Shown here piece by piece: positions 26,030 through 35,064 of a stretch of DNA of 64,000 nt. This DNA comes from Neorhizobium huautlense. Lineage in GTDB: Bacteria; Pseudomonadota; Alphaproteobacteria; Rhizobiales; Rhizobiaceae. Made by a program: the position numbers and the translations under genes. The notes beneath the pieces were generated by a model. That model made no database searches. It was given only the letters and a program-made list of their open reading frames with translations, and was not told the origin of the DNA. Position 1 is the stretch's first letter, and each line of letters starts with the position of its first letter. The DNA is taken from contig NZ_JAUSRF010000005.1 of the NCBI RefSeq assembly GCF_030811685.1, positions 124,001 through 188,000 on the forward strand, in the 5' to 3' direction.

Positions 26030-26055
26030 GGGACCTCCCTGTATGGTTTGCTTCT

Positions 26056-27012
26056 TCAAGTGAATTCGCTCAGCCGTTCCGCCGTGAAGCGGTCGGTGAT
26101 GAGGACGTCGATCAGCTTGCCGCGCAGCGCGCCGGCGATGGACGCCGTCTTGCGCTTGCCACCGGCAGTGCCGATCACGCGGGGTACGGCTTGCAGCTCT
26201 TCCAGTGTCATGCCAACCACGCGTTCATAGATTTCACCGGCCAGCGGCTCGCCATCCGCGGTGTAGAACCGCAGACAGATGTCGCCGACAGCACCTCGGC
26301 TGGCCAGTTCCTGCAGTTCCGCCTGGGTGAACGTGTTGCCGGAGTAGATGAGGTTCTGGGACGGCGACATGGCGCCGATCCCGACAAAGGCAGTGGTGAC
26401 GCGCTTGAACTGGTCGACAGTCGCCTTCACCTGCGGGTCGGACACGAGAATGCGCTTGGATTCCGGAGAACCGGTCACGCAAGGGGCGGGCAAAAGCTGC
26501 GGTTCGCCGTTGATCAGATGCGCCAGCCGCGTCGTCAGTTGCGTGGCATGGATCTGCGCGCTCGGCACACCGATGCCGCCAAGCAGCTGGATGACACGTT
26601 CGGCGCGCACACGCTTGATCGGGTGGATGTTGTCCAGCATCTGCTGCAGCGTCGCGCTCCAGCTGGAAACGCCGATGACGTCTCCATCCTCCAGCGTCTG
26701 CTCCAGCAGGTGGGCGGCCGCCACGCCGATCGCGGAAAACACCGCGTCGTCATTGTCCTCGCGGCAATCGGCGACGATGACTTCGCTGATGCCGAATTTT
26801 TCGCGGATGGCGGATTCGAGATCGGGATAGGTGCCGCTCGGCGCAACGATCGACACGCGCACGATGCCTTCGGATTCGGCGCGTTTCAGCAGCCGCGAAA
26901 CGGAGGCCTGCGATATCCGCAGCAGTTCGGATATGTCGCTCTGCTTCAAGCCTTCCAGGTGATACATCTGGGCGACACGCGTGATCATGCGCAGTTCGTT
27001 GGTGCGGCTCAT
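26056..27012 (-). CDS. SorC-family sugar-binding transcriptional regulator
   Basis: 318 residues: an N-terminal helix-turn-helix (LEGLKQSDISELLRISQASVSRLLKRAESEGIVRVSI, about 19-53) and a C-terminal phosphosugar-binding domain of the SorC/DeoR class, with GVSSWSATLQQML and IGTAGGKRKTASIAGALRGKLIDVLITD. EryD-type regulators have similar size and layout. It probably senses a phosphorylated intermediate of the adjacent pathway and binds the inverted repeat at 27243-27278. Confidence 0.88.
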   Translation of the reverse strand: MSRTNELRMITRVAQMYHLEGLKQSDISELLRISQASVSRLLKRAESEGIVRVSIVAPSGTYPDLESAIREKFGISEVIVADCREDNDDAVFSAIGVAAAHLLEQTLEDGDVIGVSSWSATLQQMLDNIHPIKRVRAERVIQLLGGIGVPSAQIHATQLTTRLAHLINGEPQLLPAPCVTGSPESKRILVSDPQVKATVDQFKRVTTAFVGIGAMSPSQNLIYSGNTFTQAELQELASRGAVGDICLRFYTADGEPLAGEIYERVVGMTLEELQAVPRVIGTAGGKRKTASIAGALRGKLIDVLITDRFTAERLSEFT

Positions 27013-27217
27013 GGCTGGCTGGCTCCTGTCTCATAAGCGTGAGACTCAACCTCTGCGGGCCGCCCGACGCGTGCCCGAGGCATAGAAAATAAACGTGGCC
27101 ATTGGAATGCGCGCTTTGCGATTGCCGGCTGCAACTGCAGATTTTCAGCCATGCGCGGCGGCATCGTGAAGCTTCCGCTCCCCGATCCAGACTTGTTTAG
27201 AATTTTCAGAACCACGC

Positions 27218-27245
27218 TTGACATGGGGTGATCCTGCCGTATCAT
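27218..27245 (+). promoter_or_regulatory. candidate sigma-70 promoter of the transketolase operon
   Basis: TTGACA at 27218-27223 and TATCAT at 27240-27245 are separated by 16 bases. The -10 box runs into the operator-like inverted repeat, so a bound repressor would block initiation. The transketolase GTG start lies about 58 bases downstream. Confidence 0.65.
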
Positions 27246-27278
27246 GAATATTAAATCAAGCGTGAATAAATATTCATG
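27243..27278. promoter_or_regulatory. inverted repeat, candidate SorC operator
   Basis: Perfect 10-bp arms CATGAATATT and AATATTCATG are separated by 16 bases that hold another TGAATA-like motif. It overlaps the -10 box of the transketolase promoter and lies in the 290-base region shared with the divergent SorC regulator gene. Position and symmetry fit repression by that regulator. Confidence 0.6.
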
Positions 27279-27302
27279 CGGAGGAAAACAGGAGGAGACG
27301 CC

Positions 27303-28175
27303 GTGACCATCTCAGTCTGGCCAGACAACAAGCCGCTCGACGTTGCGGCGATCCGCGACCTGCCGGAAGGCGAGCGCGCCGAACAGCTCAAGCTCGTTGC
27401 CAAGCAGGTCCGCCGCCTCGTCGTGCAGATGATCGACATTGCCCGCGCCGGCCATATCGGCGGCGATCTGTCGGTGACCGATGCGCTGGTGACGGCTGCT
27501 TTCGGCGTCCTCAACATCTCGCCAGAAACGGCTGACGATCCGGGCCGCGACCGTCTCATTCTTTCCAAGGGCCACTGTGCTGCGGCTCTTTATTCGGTTC
27601 TGGCGCTGCGCGGCTTTTTCCCGGTCGATGATCTCGAAACCTTCATGAAGCCGCTCTCGAAGCTCAACGGCCACCCGAACCGTCTCAAGGTGAAGGGTGT
27701 CGAAGCCAATACCGGTCCGCTCGGCCATGGCCTGCCGATCGGCGTCGGCTCTGCCGTCGCGTCAAAACTGTCGGGCAAGAACTGGCAGACTTTTGTCTTC
27801 ACCGGCGACGGCGAATTGCAGGAAGGCTCCAACTGGGAAGCGGCCATGACCGCCGCCCACCGCAAGCTCGACAATCTGGTCGTCATCGTGGACCGCAACC
27901 GCCTGCAGCAGGGTGCGCGCACGGAAGACACCGCCTCGCTTGACCCGCTCGCCGACAAGTGGGCTTCATTCGGCTGGGAAGTCGCCGAAATCGACGGCAA
28001 TGATACCGCAGCCCTGCTGAAAGCCTTTACCCAGAACCGCAACGGCAAGCCGCTCGCCGTGATCGCCAATACGCTCAAGGGCAAGGGTGTCTCGTTCATC
28101 GAGGACCGTGTCGAATGGCATCACAAGGTGCCGTCCAAGGAGCAGGTCGAACTCGCATTGAAGGAACTTGCCTGA
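27303..28175 (+). CDS. transketolase, N-terminal (thiamine diphosphate-binding) subunit
   Basis: About 290 residues from a GTG at 27303 preceded by GGAGGAGACGCC; an ATG at 27276 lies inside the operator and has no ribosome binding site. It carries the transketolase N-half motifs: GHIGGDLSVTDALV, TGPLGHGLPIGVGSA and the ThDP/Mg motif GDGELQEGSNWEA...DNLVVIVDRNRLQ. The C-half is encoded by the next gene, so this is a split two-subunit transketolase. Such pairs include apulose-4-phosphate transketolase AptA/AptB; the exact substrate here is inferred. Confidence 0.88.
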   Translation: MTISVWPDNKPLDVAAIRDLPEGERAEQLKLVAKQVRRLVVQMIDIARAGHIGGDLSVTDALVTAAFGVLNISPETADDPGRDRLILSKGHCAAALYSVLALRGFFPVDDLETFMKPLSKLNGHPNRLKVKGVEANTGPLGHGLPIGVGSAVASKLSGKNWQTFVFTGDGELQEGSNWEAAMTAAHRKLDNLVVIVDRNRLQQGARTEDTASLDPLADKWASFGWEVAEIDGNDTAALLKAFTQNRNGKPLAVIANTLKGKGVSFIEDRVEWHHKVPSKEQVELALKELA

Positions 28176-29131
28176 TGAACGCCCATAGCAGTGTTTCCAA
28201 CGAAACCTTCGATTGCCGCGTCGCTTTTTCCGAAAAGCTGATCGCCCTTGCCGAAGCCGATCCCCGCATCGTTGCCGTCTGCAACGACTCGGTCGGTTCC
28301 AGCAATCTCAACGCCTTCCGTGATCGTTTCCCGGATCGCCTGATCAATGTCGGCATTGCCGAACAGAACATGGTCGGCGTTGCCGCCGGTCTCGCCAATG
28401 GTGGTTTCATTCCTTTTGTCTGCGCCGCAGGTCCGTTCCTGTCCGGTCGCGCTACCGAACAGGTCAAGGCCGACGTTGCCTATTCCAACTACGGTATCGT
28501 GCTCTGCGCCATGAGCCCCGGCATGGCTTACGGCGAGCTTGGCCCGACCCACCACTCGATTGAAGATTTGAGCTGGATGCGGGCGATCGACAATCTCGAC
28601 GTTCTCGTTCCGGCAGACCCGGAACAGACCAAGGCCGCCATGGACTGGGCCGTTAAATCCGGCCGCCCGATCTACATGCGCGTCGGTCGCCACAAGGTGC
28701 CTTCGGTCACTCCGGCCGATCGCGATGTCGCCTTCACCTTCGGCAAGATCGACGTGACCGGCGATGGTAGCGATGTCGCGCTCGTCGCAACCGGCACGCT
28801 GGTGTCGCGCGCTCTCGAAGCCCAGGCCATTCTTGCTGCTGAAGGCATTTTGGCCCGCGTCCTCAACGTTTCCACCATCAAGCCGATCGATGCCGAGACG
28901 ATCATCAAGGCCGCGAAGGAAACCAAGGGTCTGGTCGTTGCGGAAGAAGGGGTTCTGGAAGGTGGCCTCGGCGCCGCGGTTTCGATGACGCTGTCCGAAA
29001 ACCATCCTGCAAAGGCGAAATTCCTCGGCGTCACCAGCTTTGCGCCGACCGGCTCCAACGACTTTCTGCTCGAGCATTTTGGCCTCACCGCCAAGGGCAT
29101 TGCAGATGCAGCCCGCAAGCTGGTGGGCTGA
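28175..29131 (+). CDS. transketolase, C-terminal subunit
   Basis: 318 residues with the pyrimidine-binding domain (VGIAEQNMVGVAAGLANGGFIPFVCAAG, where the Glu activates ThDP) and the C-terminal transketolase domain ending near SFAPTGSNDFLLEHFGLT. The ATG overlaps the upstream stop by one base (TGATG), so subunits are made in step. Together with the preceding protein it would transfer two-carbon units between phosphorylated sugars. Confidence 0.88.
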   Translation: MNAHSSVSNETFDCRVAFSEKLIALAEADPRIVAVCNDSVGSSNLNAFRDRFPDRLINVGIAEQNMVGVAAGLANGGFIPFVCAAGPFLSGRATEQVKADVAYSNYGIVLCAMSPGMAYGELGPTHHSIEDLSWMRAIDNLDVLVPADPEQTKAAMDWAVKSGRPIYMRVGRHKVPSVTPADRDVAFTFGKIDVTGDGSDVALVATGTLVSRALEAQAILAAEGILARVLNVSTIKPIDAETIIKAAKETKGLVVAEEGVLEGGLGAAVSMTLSENHPAKAKFLGVTSFAPTGSNDFLLEHFGLTAKGIADAARKLVG

Positions 29132-29134
29132 GCC

Positions 29135-30652
29135 ATGAGTGGCCCCTTCGTCCTCGCCATCGATCAGGGTACGGGCTCGACAAAAGCCCTGCTGGTCGAT
29201 CGCGACAGCAAGGTCGTTGCCCGCGGTCAGCATCCGCTCGGCCTGTCGACGCCCCAGCCGGGCTGGGTCGAGCAGGATGCGGAAGAAATCTGGCAAAGCG
29301 TGCTCGCTGCCATTCGCGAGGCCGTGTCGCCCGAGACTACTGGCGATATCGTCGCCATCGGATTTTCGACGCAGCGTGAAAGCTGCCTGCTCTGGGATCG
29401 TAGCTCCGGCAAACCGCTGTCGCCGCTTCTTTCCTGGCAGGACCAGCGCACGCTGAGCCTTTGCGAAGCCGTGCCGGAAGCAACGCAAGCGATGATCCGG
29501 GCAAAGACCGGCCTGCCGCTCGATCCGATGTTTTCTGCCGTCAAGGCGCAATGGCTGCTGGATCGCGTCGATCCCGACCGTTCGCGCTCAAAGGCCGGAG
29601 AGATTTGTGTCGGCACGATCGACAGCTACCTGATTTTCCGCCTCGGCGGCGAACATGTGGTCGAAATCGGCAATTCGTCGCGCATGCAGTTGGTCGATCT
29701 GGAAAAGGGCGATTACGACTCCGATCTTCTGGCGCTCTTTAATATTCCGCGGGCTTCCCTTCCGCGCATCGTGCCGTCGCGTTACGACTTCGCAAAGGTC
29801 AGCGGCATCGCCCCGCTCGCCGACGGCACGCCAGTTACTGCCGTGCTGGCTGATAGCCATGCTGCCCTTTTCGCCCACGGCGCTTTCCAGCCGGGCAAGG
29901 TGAAAGCCACGCAGGGCACCGGTTCGTCAGTGATGGGGCTTTATGACAGCTCCGTGCCGGCCGATCAGATCGATCTCGGCGTCTGCCGTACCATCGCCTG
30001 GCAGGTGGATGACATCGCTTATGCCTTCGAGGGCAATATCCGCTCGGTCGGCTCGACCCTCGTCTGGCTGGCGGATTTCCTCGGCATCAGCACGGCAGAC
30101 CTCGCAACGCTTGCGGCCAGCGTTCCGGACAGCAATGGCGTCACCATCGTGCCTGCCTTCGGCGGCCTTGGCGCTCCCTATTGGGATGCCAATGCGGTCG
30201 GCATTATCGGCGGCGTCGCACTTGGCACCTCGCGGGCACAGGTTGCACGTGCGGCGGTGGATAGCATCGCCCACCAGATCGTCGATGTTCTCGACCGCGT
30301 TCTGCTCTCGGGCCTCAAGGTCGATCAGCTTTATGTCGACGGCGGGCCGACCAAGAACGAACTGCTGATGCAGCTGGAAACGGATCTGGCCGGTGTGCCG
30401 GTCGTGCGTCCGCAGACGGCGGAACTGTCGGCCATGGGTGCTGCCCATCTGGCAGGGCTCGGTGCCGGCATCTGGACACTGGACGATCTCGCGGAACTGC
30501 TGCGCGAAGGAAACGTCTTTGAGCCGCAGATGGACGATCTCGCCCGCCAGCGGCAGCGCTTGGAATGGAGACGGATGGTGGCGCGCTCGCGCGGCCTGTC
30601 CGTTCACGAACGCCCGGAAAGCCGCGAGGCGGAGCGTTCGGGTACCTACTGA
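29135..30652 (+). CDS. FGGY-family carbohydrate kinase (glycerol kinase-like)
   Basis: 505 residues: N-terminal phosphate-binding motif LAIDQGTGSTKALLVD (7-22), GFSTQRESCLLWDR near 80, WQDQR near 108, and the C-terminal FGGY domain with GALVxxGxSS-like KATQGTGSSVMG and DGGPTKNELLMQ. It phosphorylates a polyol or ketose in the cytoplasm. It begins three bases after the transketolase stop. Operon partners suggest a ketose (for instance apulose or a tetrulose) whose phosphate feeds the transketolase. Confidence 0.85.
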   Translation: MSGPFVLAIDQGTGSTKALLVDRDSKVVARGQHPLGLSTPQPGWVEQDAEEIWQSVLAAIREAVSPETTGDIVAIGFSTQRESCLLWDRSSGKPLSPLLSWQDQRTLSLCEAVPEATQAMIRAKTGLPLDPMFSAVKAQWLLDRVDPDRSRSKAGEICVGTIDSYLIFRLGGEHVVEIGNSSRMQLVDLEKGDYDSDLLALFNIPRASLPRIVPSRYDFAKVSGIAPLADGTPVTAVLADSHAALFAHGAFQPGKVKATQGTGSSVMGLYDSSVPADQIDLGVCRTIAWQVDDIAYAFEGNIRSVGSTLVWLADFLGISTADLATLAASVPDSNGVTIVPAFGGLGAPYWDANAVGIIGGVALGTSRAQVARAAVDSIAHQIVDVLDRVLLSGLKVDQLYVDGGPTKNELLMQLETDLAGVPVVRPQTAELSAMGAAHLAGLGAGIWTLDDLAELLREGNVFEPQMDDLARQRQRLEWRRMVARSRGLSVHERPESREAERSGTY

Positions 30653-30700
30653 TAATTTGATGATCGCACGCAGGAGAAGGTGTGCGGCAGGGAGGCTTTT

Positions 30701-31681
30701 ATGAGTGAGATCACGGAACAGGCGGCGCCGAAGTCGGGCGTCGTCAGCATGTCCTTCGTGAAGAAGATGTCGGGACCGCTGGTCGGCCTCATCCTGTTAT
30801 GCGTCTTTTTCTCGCTGACGTCGGAATTTTTCCTATCGGCGCGAAACGGCCTCAACATTCTCGATCAGGTCACCGTGCTTGGCATTCTCGCAATCGGCAT
30901 GACGCTGGTCATCGTCATCGGCGGTATCGATCTGTCGGTCGGCTCGGTGCTGGCCTTCTCGATGATGATGATGGGTGTCATGCAACGGCAGATGGGCCTG
31001 CCGCTGGAACTGGCGATTATCGTCGGCATCGCCACCGGTGCGCTTTGCGGTCTGGTCTCGGGCCTGTTGATTACGGTCGCCAAGCTGCCGGCCTTCATCG
31101 CCACGTTGGCGGTCATGTCGGTGACCAGAGGTCTCGCCAATATCCTCACCGAAGGCAAGCAGATCGTCGGTTATCCCGACTGGTTTACCTCGCTTGCCAC
31201 GGTTCGCCAGTTCGGCTTCCTGTCGATGACGGTCGCCACCTTCATCGTGCTCGCCATCATCGCCGCGATCATTCTGAAATACCGCCCGGCCGGCCGTAAC
31301 CTGTTCGCCATCGGCGGCAATCCGGAAGTGGCGCGTCTGGCCGGCATCAACGTCAATCTCAATACCTGCATCGTCTATGCGCTCAGCGGCGCGCTGGCCG
31401 GCCTTGCCGCCGTCGCCTTTGCCGCCCGCCTCGACAGCTCCCAGCCCAGTGCAGGCCTTGGCTACGAACTCGACACGATTGCGGCTGTCGTGATCGGTGG
31501 CGCCTCGCTTTCGGGCGGTGTCGGCTCGATCTTCGGCACTGTCGTCGGCGTCTTCATCATCGGTGTCCTGCGTAACGGTCTCAACCTTCTCGGTGTCTCG
31601 CCCTTCATTCAGCAGGTGCTGATCGGCGTCGTGATCGCTGCTGCCGTTACCTTCGACACACTCGGAAGAAAGAGGAGATAA
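30701..31681 (+). CDS. ABC transporter permease, ribose (RbsC) type
   Basis: 326 residues with about eight membrane segments and the RbsC-family signatures GMTLVIVIGGIDLSVGSVLAF (about 65-86), GRNLFAIGGNPEVARLAGINV and YELDTIAAVVIGGASLSGGVGSIFGT. The ATG at 30701 has GGGAGG seven bases upstream; a longer frame is rejected. It pairs with the binding protein and double ATPase that follow. Confidence 0.93.
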   Translation: MSEITEQAAPKSGVVSMSFVKKMSGPLVGLILLCVFFSLTSEFFLSARNGLNILDQVTVLGILAIGMTLVIVIGGIDLSVGSVLAFSMMMMGVMQRQMGLPLELAIIVGIATGALCGLVSGLLITVAKLPAFIATLAVMSVTRGLANILTEGKQIVGYPDWFTSLATVRQFGFLSMTVATFIVLAIIAAIILKYRPAGRNLFAIGGNPEVARLAGINVNLNTCIVYALSGALAGLAAVAFAARLDSSQPSAGLGYELDTIAAVVIGGASLSGGVGSIFGTVVGVFIIGVLRNGLNLLGVSPFIQQVLIGVVIAAAVTFDTLGRKRR

Positions 31682-31772
31682 CCGGCACCGGGGGAGGGTG
31701 CTCCTCAGTTCTCGCATACAAGCAGACCTTAAGCAGACCATAGAAATTGTCGTCAATTCAGTGGAGGAACAC

Positions 31773-32699
31773 ATGACGAAGACTTTCCGTATGCTCGCAG
31801 CCACCGTCGCCTTCTCGGCCATGGCTTTCGCCGCCCAGGCCCAGGAAAAGGTCACGATCGGCCTTGCCGTCGCCAACCTGCAGGCCGACTTCTTCAACCA
31901 GATCAAGGAATCGGTTGAAAAATCCGCCAAGGAACAGGGCATCGAAGTCGTCACCGTCGACGCCAAGGGCGATAGCGCCACGCAGGTCAGCCAGATCCAG
32001 GATCTGATCACCCGCCAGGTCAAGGCGCTGATCTACATTCCGGCTGGTGCGACTGCCGCCACCGTTCCGGTCAAGGCCGCCAAGGAAGCCAATATCCCGG
32101 TTGTGACCGTCGATCGTAACCCGGAAGGCGCACCCGGCGACACGTTCATCGCCACCGACAGCGTTGCCGCTGCCAAGGAACTCGGCGATTACGTTTGCAA
32201 GGTTTCCGGTGGCAAGGGTGTTCTCGCCATCATCCAGGGCCAGCTCGGCACCACGCCGGAGCAGGATCGCGACAAGGGTTTTGCCGAAGCCATGAAGGCA
32301 TGCCCCGGGATCACGGAAGCCGGCCGTCAGGCATCGAATGCCTGGATGCAGGACGAAGGTTTTGCCATCGCTCAGGACATGTTGCAGCGTAACCCGACGA
32401 TCAACATCTTCTTCGGCCGCGCTGATGCGCTCGCACTCGGTGCCGCACAGGCTGCCAAGGTCGGTGGCATTTCCGATGCCATCATCGTCGGTTTCGACGG
32501 TGACCGCGCCGGTCTCGAAGCCGTCAAGGCCGGTACGTTGAAGGCCACCATGACCCAGCAGACTCAAGGCATGGGCCGTCTGGCTCTGAAGTCCGCACTT
32601 GAGCTGATCAAGGGCGAAAAGCCGCCGGCAGAACAGCTGCAGCCGGCAACGCTGACCACGGCAGACAATGCCGAAGCCTTCATCAAGGAACATCCCTGA
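31773..32699 (+). CDS. ABC transporter substrate-binding protein, RbsB-type sugar binding
   Basis: 308 residues with a signal peptide (MTKTFRMLAATVAFSAMAF, cleavage near AQA-Q at 24) and the Peripla_BP_4 fold: IGLAVANLQADFFNQIKESVEK, VDRNPEGAPGDTFIATDSVAAAKEL and IVGFDGDRAGLEAVKAG. GGAGG lies six bases upstream of the ATG. It is the periplasmic receptor for the sugar or polyol handled by this cluster. Confidence 0.92.
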   Translation: MTKTFRMLAATVAFSAMAFAAQAQEKVTIGLAVANLQADFFNQIKESVEKSAKEQGIEVVTVDAKGDSATQVSQIQDLITRQVKALIYIPAGATAATVPVKAAKEANIPVVTVDRNPEGAPGDTFIATDSVAAAKELGDYVCKVSGGKGVLAIIQGQLGTTPEQDRDKGFAEAMKACPGITEAGRQASNAWMQDEGFAIAQDMLQRNPTINIFFGRADALALGAAQAAKVGGISDAIIVGFDGDRAGLEAVKAGTLKATMTQQTQGMGRLALKSALELIKGEKPPAEQLQPATLTTADNAEAFIKEHP

Positions 32700-32707
32700 T
32701 CGAAACA

Positions 32708-32735
32708 CTGCGCCCCGGTTTTCTCCGGGGCGCAG
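32708..32735 (+). other. perfect 11-bp stem hairpin after the sugar-binding protein gene
   Basis: CTGCGCCCCGG and CCGGGGCGCAG flank a TTTTCT loop. No T-run follows, so it is more likely an mRNA-stabilising or partially attenuating structure that favours the binding protein over the downstream ATPase. Confidence 0.7.
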
Positions 32736-32761
32736 GTCCCATGCTCGGAAAGGAGGCCCAC

Positions 32762-34273
32762 ATGCCTACTGAAAACCACAGCGTCGAAAACGCGGGCGAA
32801 ACCATTTTGTCGGTTCGCAACCTGTCGAAAACCTATGGCAAGATCACCGTTCTCAAGAATGTCAGCTTCGACATCAAGCGCGGTGAAGTTGTGGCGCTTC
32901 TGGGTGAGAACGGCGCGGGCAAGTCGACGCTTTCCTCCATCATCGCAGGTCTGGTCACGCCGACCGACGGCAGCATGCAATGGCAGGGCGCAGCCTATTC
33001 CCCTGCAACGCCGTCCGATGCGCTGAATGCCGGTCTCGGTCTCATCCATCAGGAAATGCGCCTTCTTCCCGAACTGTCGATTGCCGAAAACATCTTTGTC
33101 GGCCGCCTGCCGACCCGCTCCGGCCGTGTCGACAATTTCGAAATGTATCGCCGTGCCGACGAGCAGCTGAAGCGCCTCGGCCTCAATGTTTCCCCGGCCA
33201 CCAAGGTCAAATATCTGCGCGTTGCCGCCCAGCAGCAGGTGGAAATCGCCAAGGCGCTGACGCTCAACGCCCGTTTCCTCATTCTCGATGAGCCGACCGC
33301 CGCCCTCGGCGGTGAAGAAACCGACAAGCTGTTCGAGCAGATCGAACGGCTGAAAAACGAAGGCGTGTCCTTCATCTATATTTCGCACCGTCTCGAAGAG
33401 ATCGCCCGCATCGCCGACCGCGTCATCGTCATGCGCGACGGCGAACTGGTGGCGAATTTCGACAGCGCCAAGGTGCCGGTGTCCAATCTCGTGGAAGCCA
33501 TGGTCGGCCGTCAGCTCGACCGTATCTTTCCGCACCTGCCGGCCCCGACCCACAAGCCGCTGATCGAGGTGAAAAACCTATCTTCGGCGGAAGGTGATTT
33601 CCACGATGTCAGCTTCACTGTGTCTGCCGGTGAGGTGATGGGCATTGCCGGCATCGTCGGTGCTGGCCGCACGGAACTGGTGCGCGCCATTGCCGGTGCC
33701 GATCCGGTCAAAAGCGGCTCCGTCACCGTCGATGGCAAGGTTCTGACGCTCAAAAGCCCGGCCGATGCCATGGCTGCCGGCATCGCGCTTGTGCCGGAAG
33801 ACCGCAAGCTGCAGGGCCTCGTGCTCGACCACACGATCGGTAACAATATTGCGCTCGGCAATTATCCGCGCATTACCTCGCGCAACTGGGTCACGCCGAC
33901 CGAGATCCGCAATTTTGCCACCACTGCCATCAAGCGTTTCGGCATCAAGGGCAGCGCCGACCAGCGCGCCAACGAACTTTCCGGCGGCAACCAGCAGAAG
34001 ATCGTCATCGCCCGCGCCATCTCGGCCGGGCCCAAGGTTGTCATCCTCGATGAACCGACCCGCGGCATCGATGTCGGCGCCCGTTCCGCCATCTACGACG
34101 TGATCGCCGAACTCGCCAAACAGGGCATGGCCGTCATCGTCGTCAGCTCCGATCTCGATGAGGTTCTGGGGCTTTCCCACAAGGTTCTGGTCATGGCCCG
34201 CGGCCGCAATCAAGGCATTCTTGCCGGCGAAGACGCGACGCGCCATGCCGTCATGGAACGGGCAACCGCATAA
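32762..34273 (+). CDS. sugar ABC transporter ATP-binding protein, RbsA type (double ATPase)
   Basis: 503 residues with two ATPase halves. The first has Walker [10 protein letters not shown] (48-56) and LILDEPTAALGG; the second has the usual degenerate Walker [11 protein letters not shown], signature [13 protein letters not shown] and [20 protein letters not shown]. This asymmetry is normal for the family. The ATG at 32762 follows AAAGGAGG; an upstream ATG at 32741 overlaps that ribosome binding site and is rejected. Confidence 0.93.
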   Translation: MPTENHSVENAGETILSVRNLSKTYGKITVLKNVSFDIKRGEVVALLGENGAGKSTLSSIIAGLVTPTDGSMQWQGAAYSPATPSDALNAGLGLIHQEMRLLPELSIAENIFVGRLPTRSGRVDNFEMYRRADEQLKRLGLNVSPATKVKYLRVAAQQQVEIAKALTLNARFLILDEPTAALGGEETDKLFEQIERLKNEGVSFIYISHRLEEIARIADRVIVMRDGELVANFDSAKVPVSNLVEAMVGRQLDRIFPHLPAPTHKPLIEVKNLSSAEGDFHDVSFTVSAGEVMGIAGIVGAGRTELVRAIAGADPVKSGSVTVDGKVLTLKSPADAMAAGIALVPEDRKLQGLVLDHTIGNNIALGNYPRITSRNWVTPTEIRNFATTAIKRFGIKGSADQRANELSGGNQQKIVIARAISAGPKVVILDEPTRGIDVGARSAIYDVIAELAKQGMAVIVVSSDLDEVLGLSHKVLVMARGRNQGILAGEDATRHAVMERATA

Positions 34274-34297
34274 AAAACCGATATTCAGGAGACTGTC

Positions 34298-35059
34298 ATG
34301 AAACTCTTCTCTCTCGCCGGCGATGTTGCCTTTGTCACCGGTGCCGGTAGCGGCATCGGTCAGGCGATTGCCATCGGTCTGGCGGAAGCCGGCGCAGACG
34401 TGGCGCTGTTCGATCTTTCCGCAAAAGGCCTGCAGGAAACGCTCGATGCCGTGAAGGCACACGGCCGCAAGGGCTTTGTGTTCGAAGGCAGCGTGTCGGA
34501 CGAAACACATTTGGCCGCAGCCGTCGAAGGCGCCGAAAAGGAGCTAGGCGCCCTGACGGTTGCGGTCAACTCGGCCGGCATCGCCAACGCCATGCCGGCC
34601 GAGGATATGCCGCGCGAACGCTGGCAGCAGATGATGGACGTCAACCTCACCGGCGTCTTCCTCTCCTGCCAGGCTGAAGCCCGTGTCATGCTGCCGCGTG
34701 GAAAAGGTTCGATCGTCAACATTGCGTCCATGTCCGGCTCGATCGTCAATCGCGGCCTGTCGCAGGCGCATTACAACACGTCCAAGGCCGGTGTGATCCA
34801 CCTGTCCAAGAGCCTTGCGATGGAATGGGTGGAGAAGGGTCTGCGCGTCAACGCCATCAGCCCCGGCTACACGCTGTCGCCGATGAACAAGCGCCCGGAA
34901 GTGGCAGACCAGCTGAAGATCTTTGCCAATGAAACGCCGATGGCGCGCATCGCAACCGTCGATGAAATGGTCGGCCCGGCGGTGTTCCTCTCCAGCGCTG
35001 CCGCCTCCTTCATCACTGGCCATGACCTTCTGGTCGATGGCGGCTTCACCGCCTGGTAA
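34298..35059 (+). CDS. short-chain dehydrogenase/reductase (second of the cluster)
   Basis: 253 residues with TGAGSGIG (15-22), NSAG (about 90) and the active-site block IASMSGS...YNTSK near 145-165, ending [15 protein letters not shown]. The YNTSK form resembles D-threitol and other polyol dehydrogenases. CAGGAG precedes the start. It lies between the importer ATPase and the triosephosphate isomerase genes, and probably oxidises the imported polyol or a derived sugar using NAD. It is not a close duplicate of the SDR at 25247. Confidence 0.85.
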   Translation: MKLFSLAGDVAFVTGAGSGIGQAIAIGLAEAGADVALFDLSAKGLQETLDAVKAHGRKGFVFEGSVSDETHLAAAVEGAEKELGALTVAVNSAGIANAMPAEDMPRERWQQMMDVNLTGVFLSCQAEARVMLPRGKGSIVNIASMSGSIVNRGLSQAHYNTSKAGVIHLSKSLAMEWVEKGLRVNAISPGYTLSPMNKRPEVADQLKIFANETPMARIATVDEMVGPAVFLSSAAASFITGHDLLVDGGFTAW

Positions 35060-35064
35060 ATGCC

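Noticed and set aside
27276..27302. ATG at 27276 as start of the transketolase N-subunit
   Set aside because: It lies inside the operator-like inverted repeat, close to the expected transcription start and without a ribosome binding site; the GTG at 27303 has GGAGGAG upstream.
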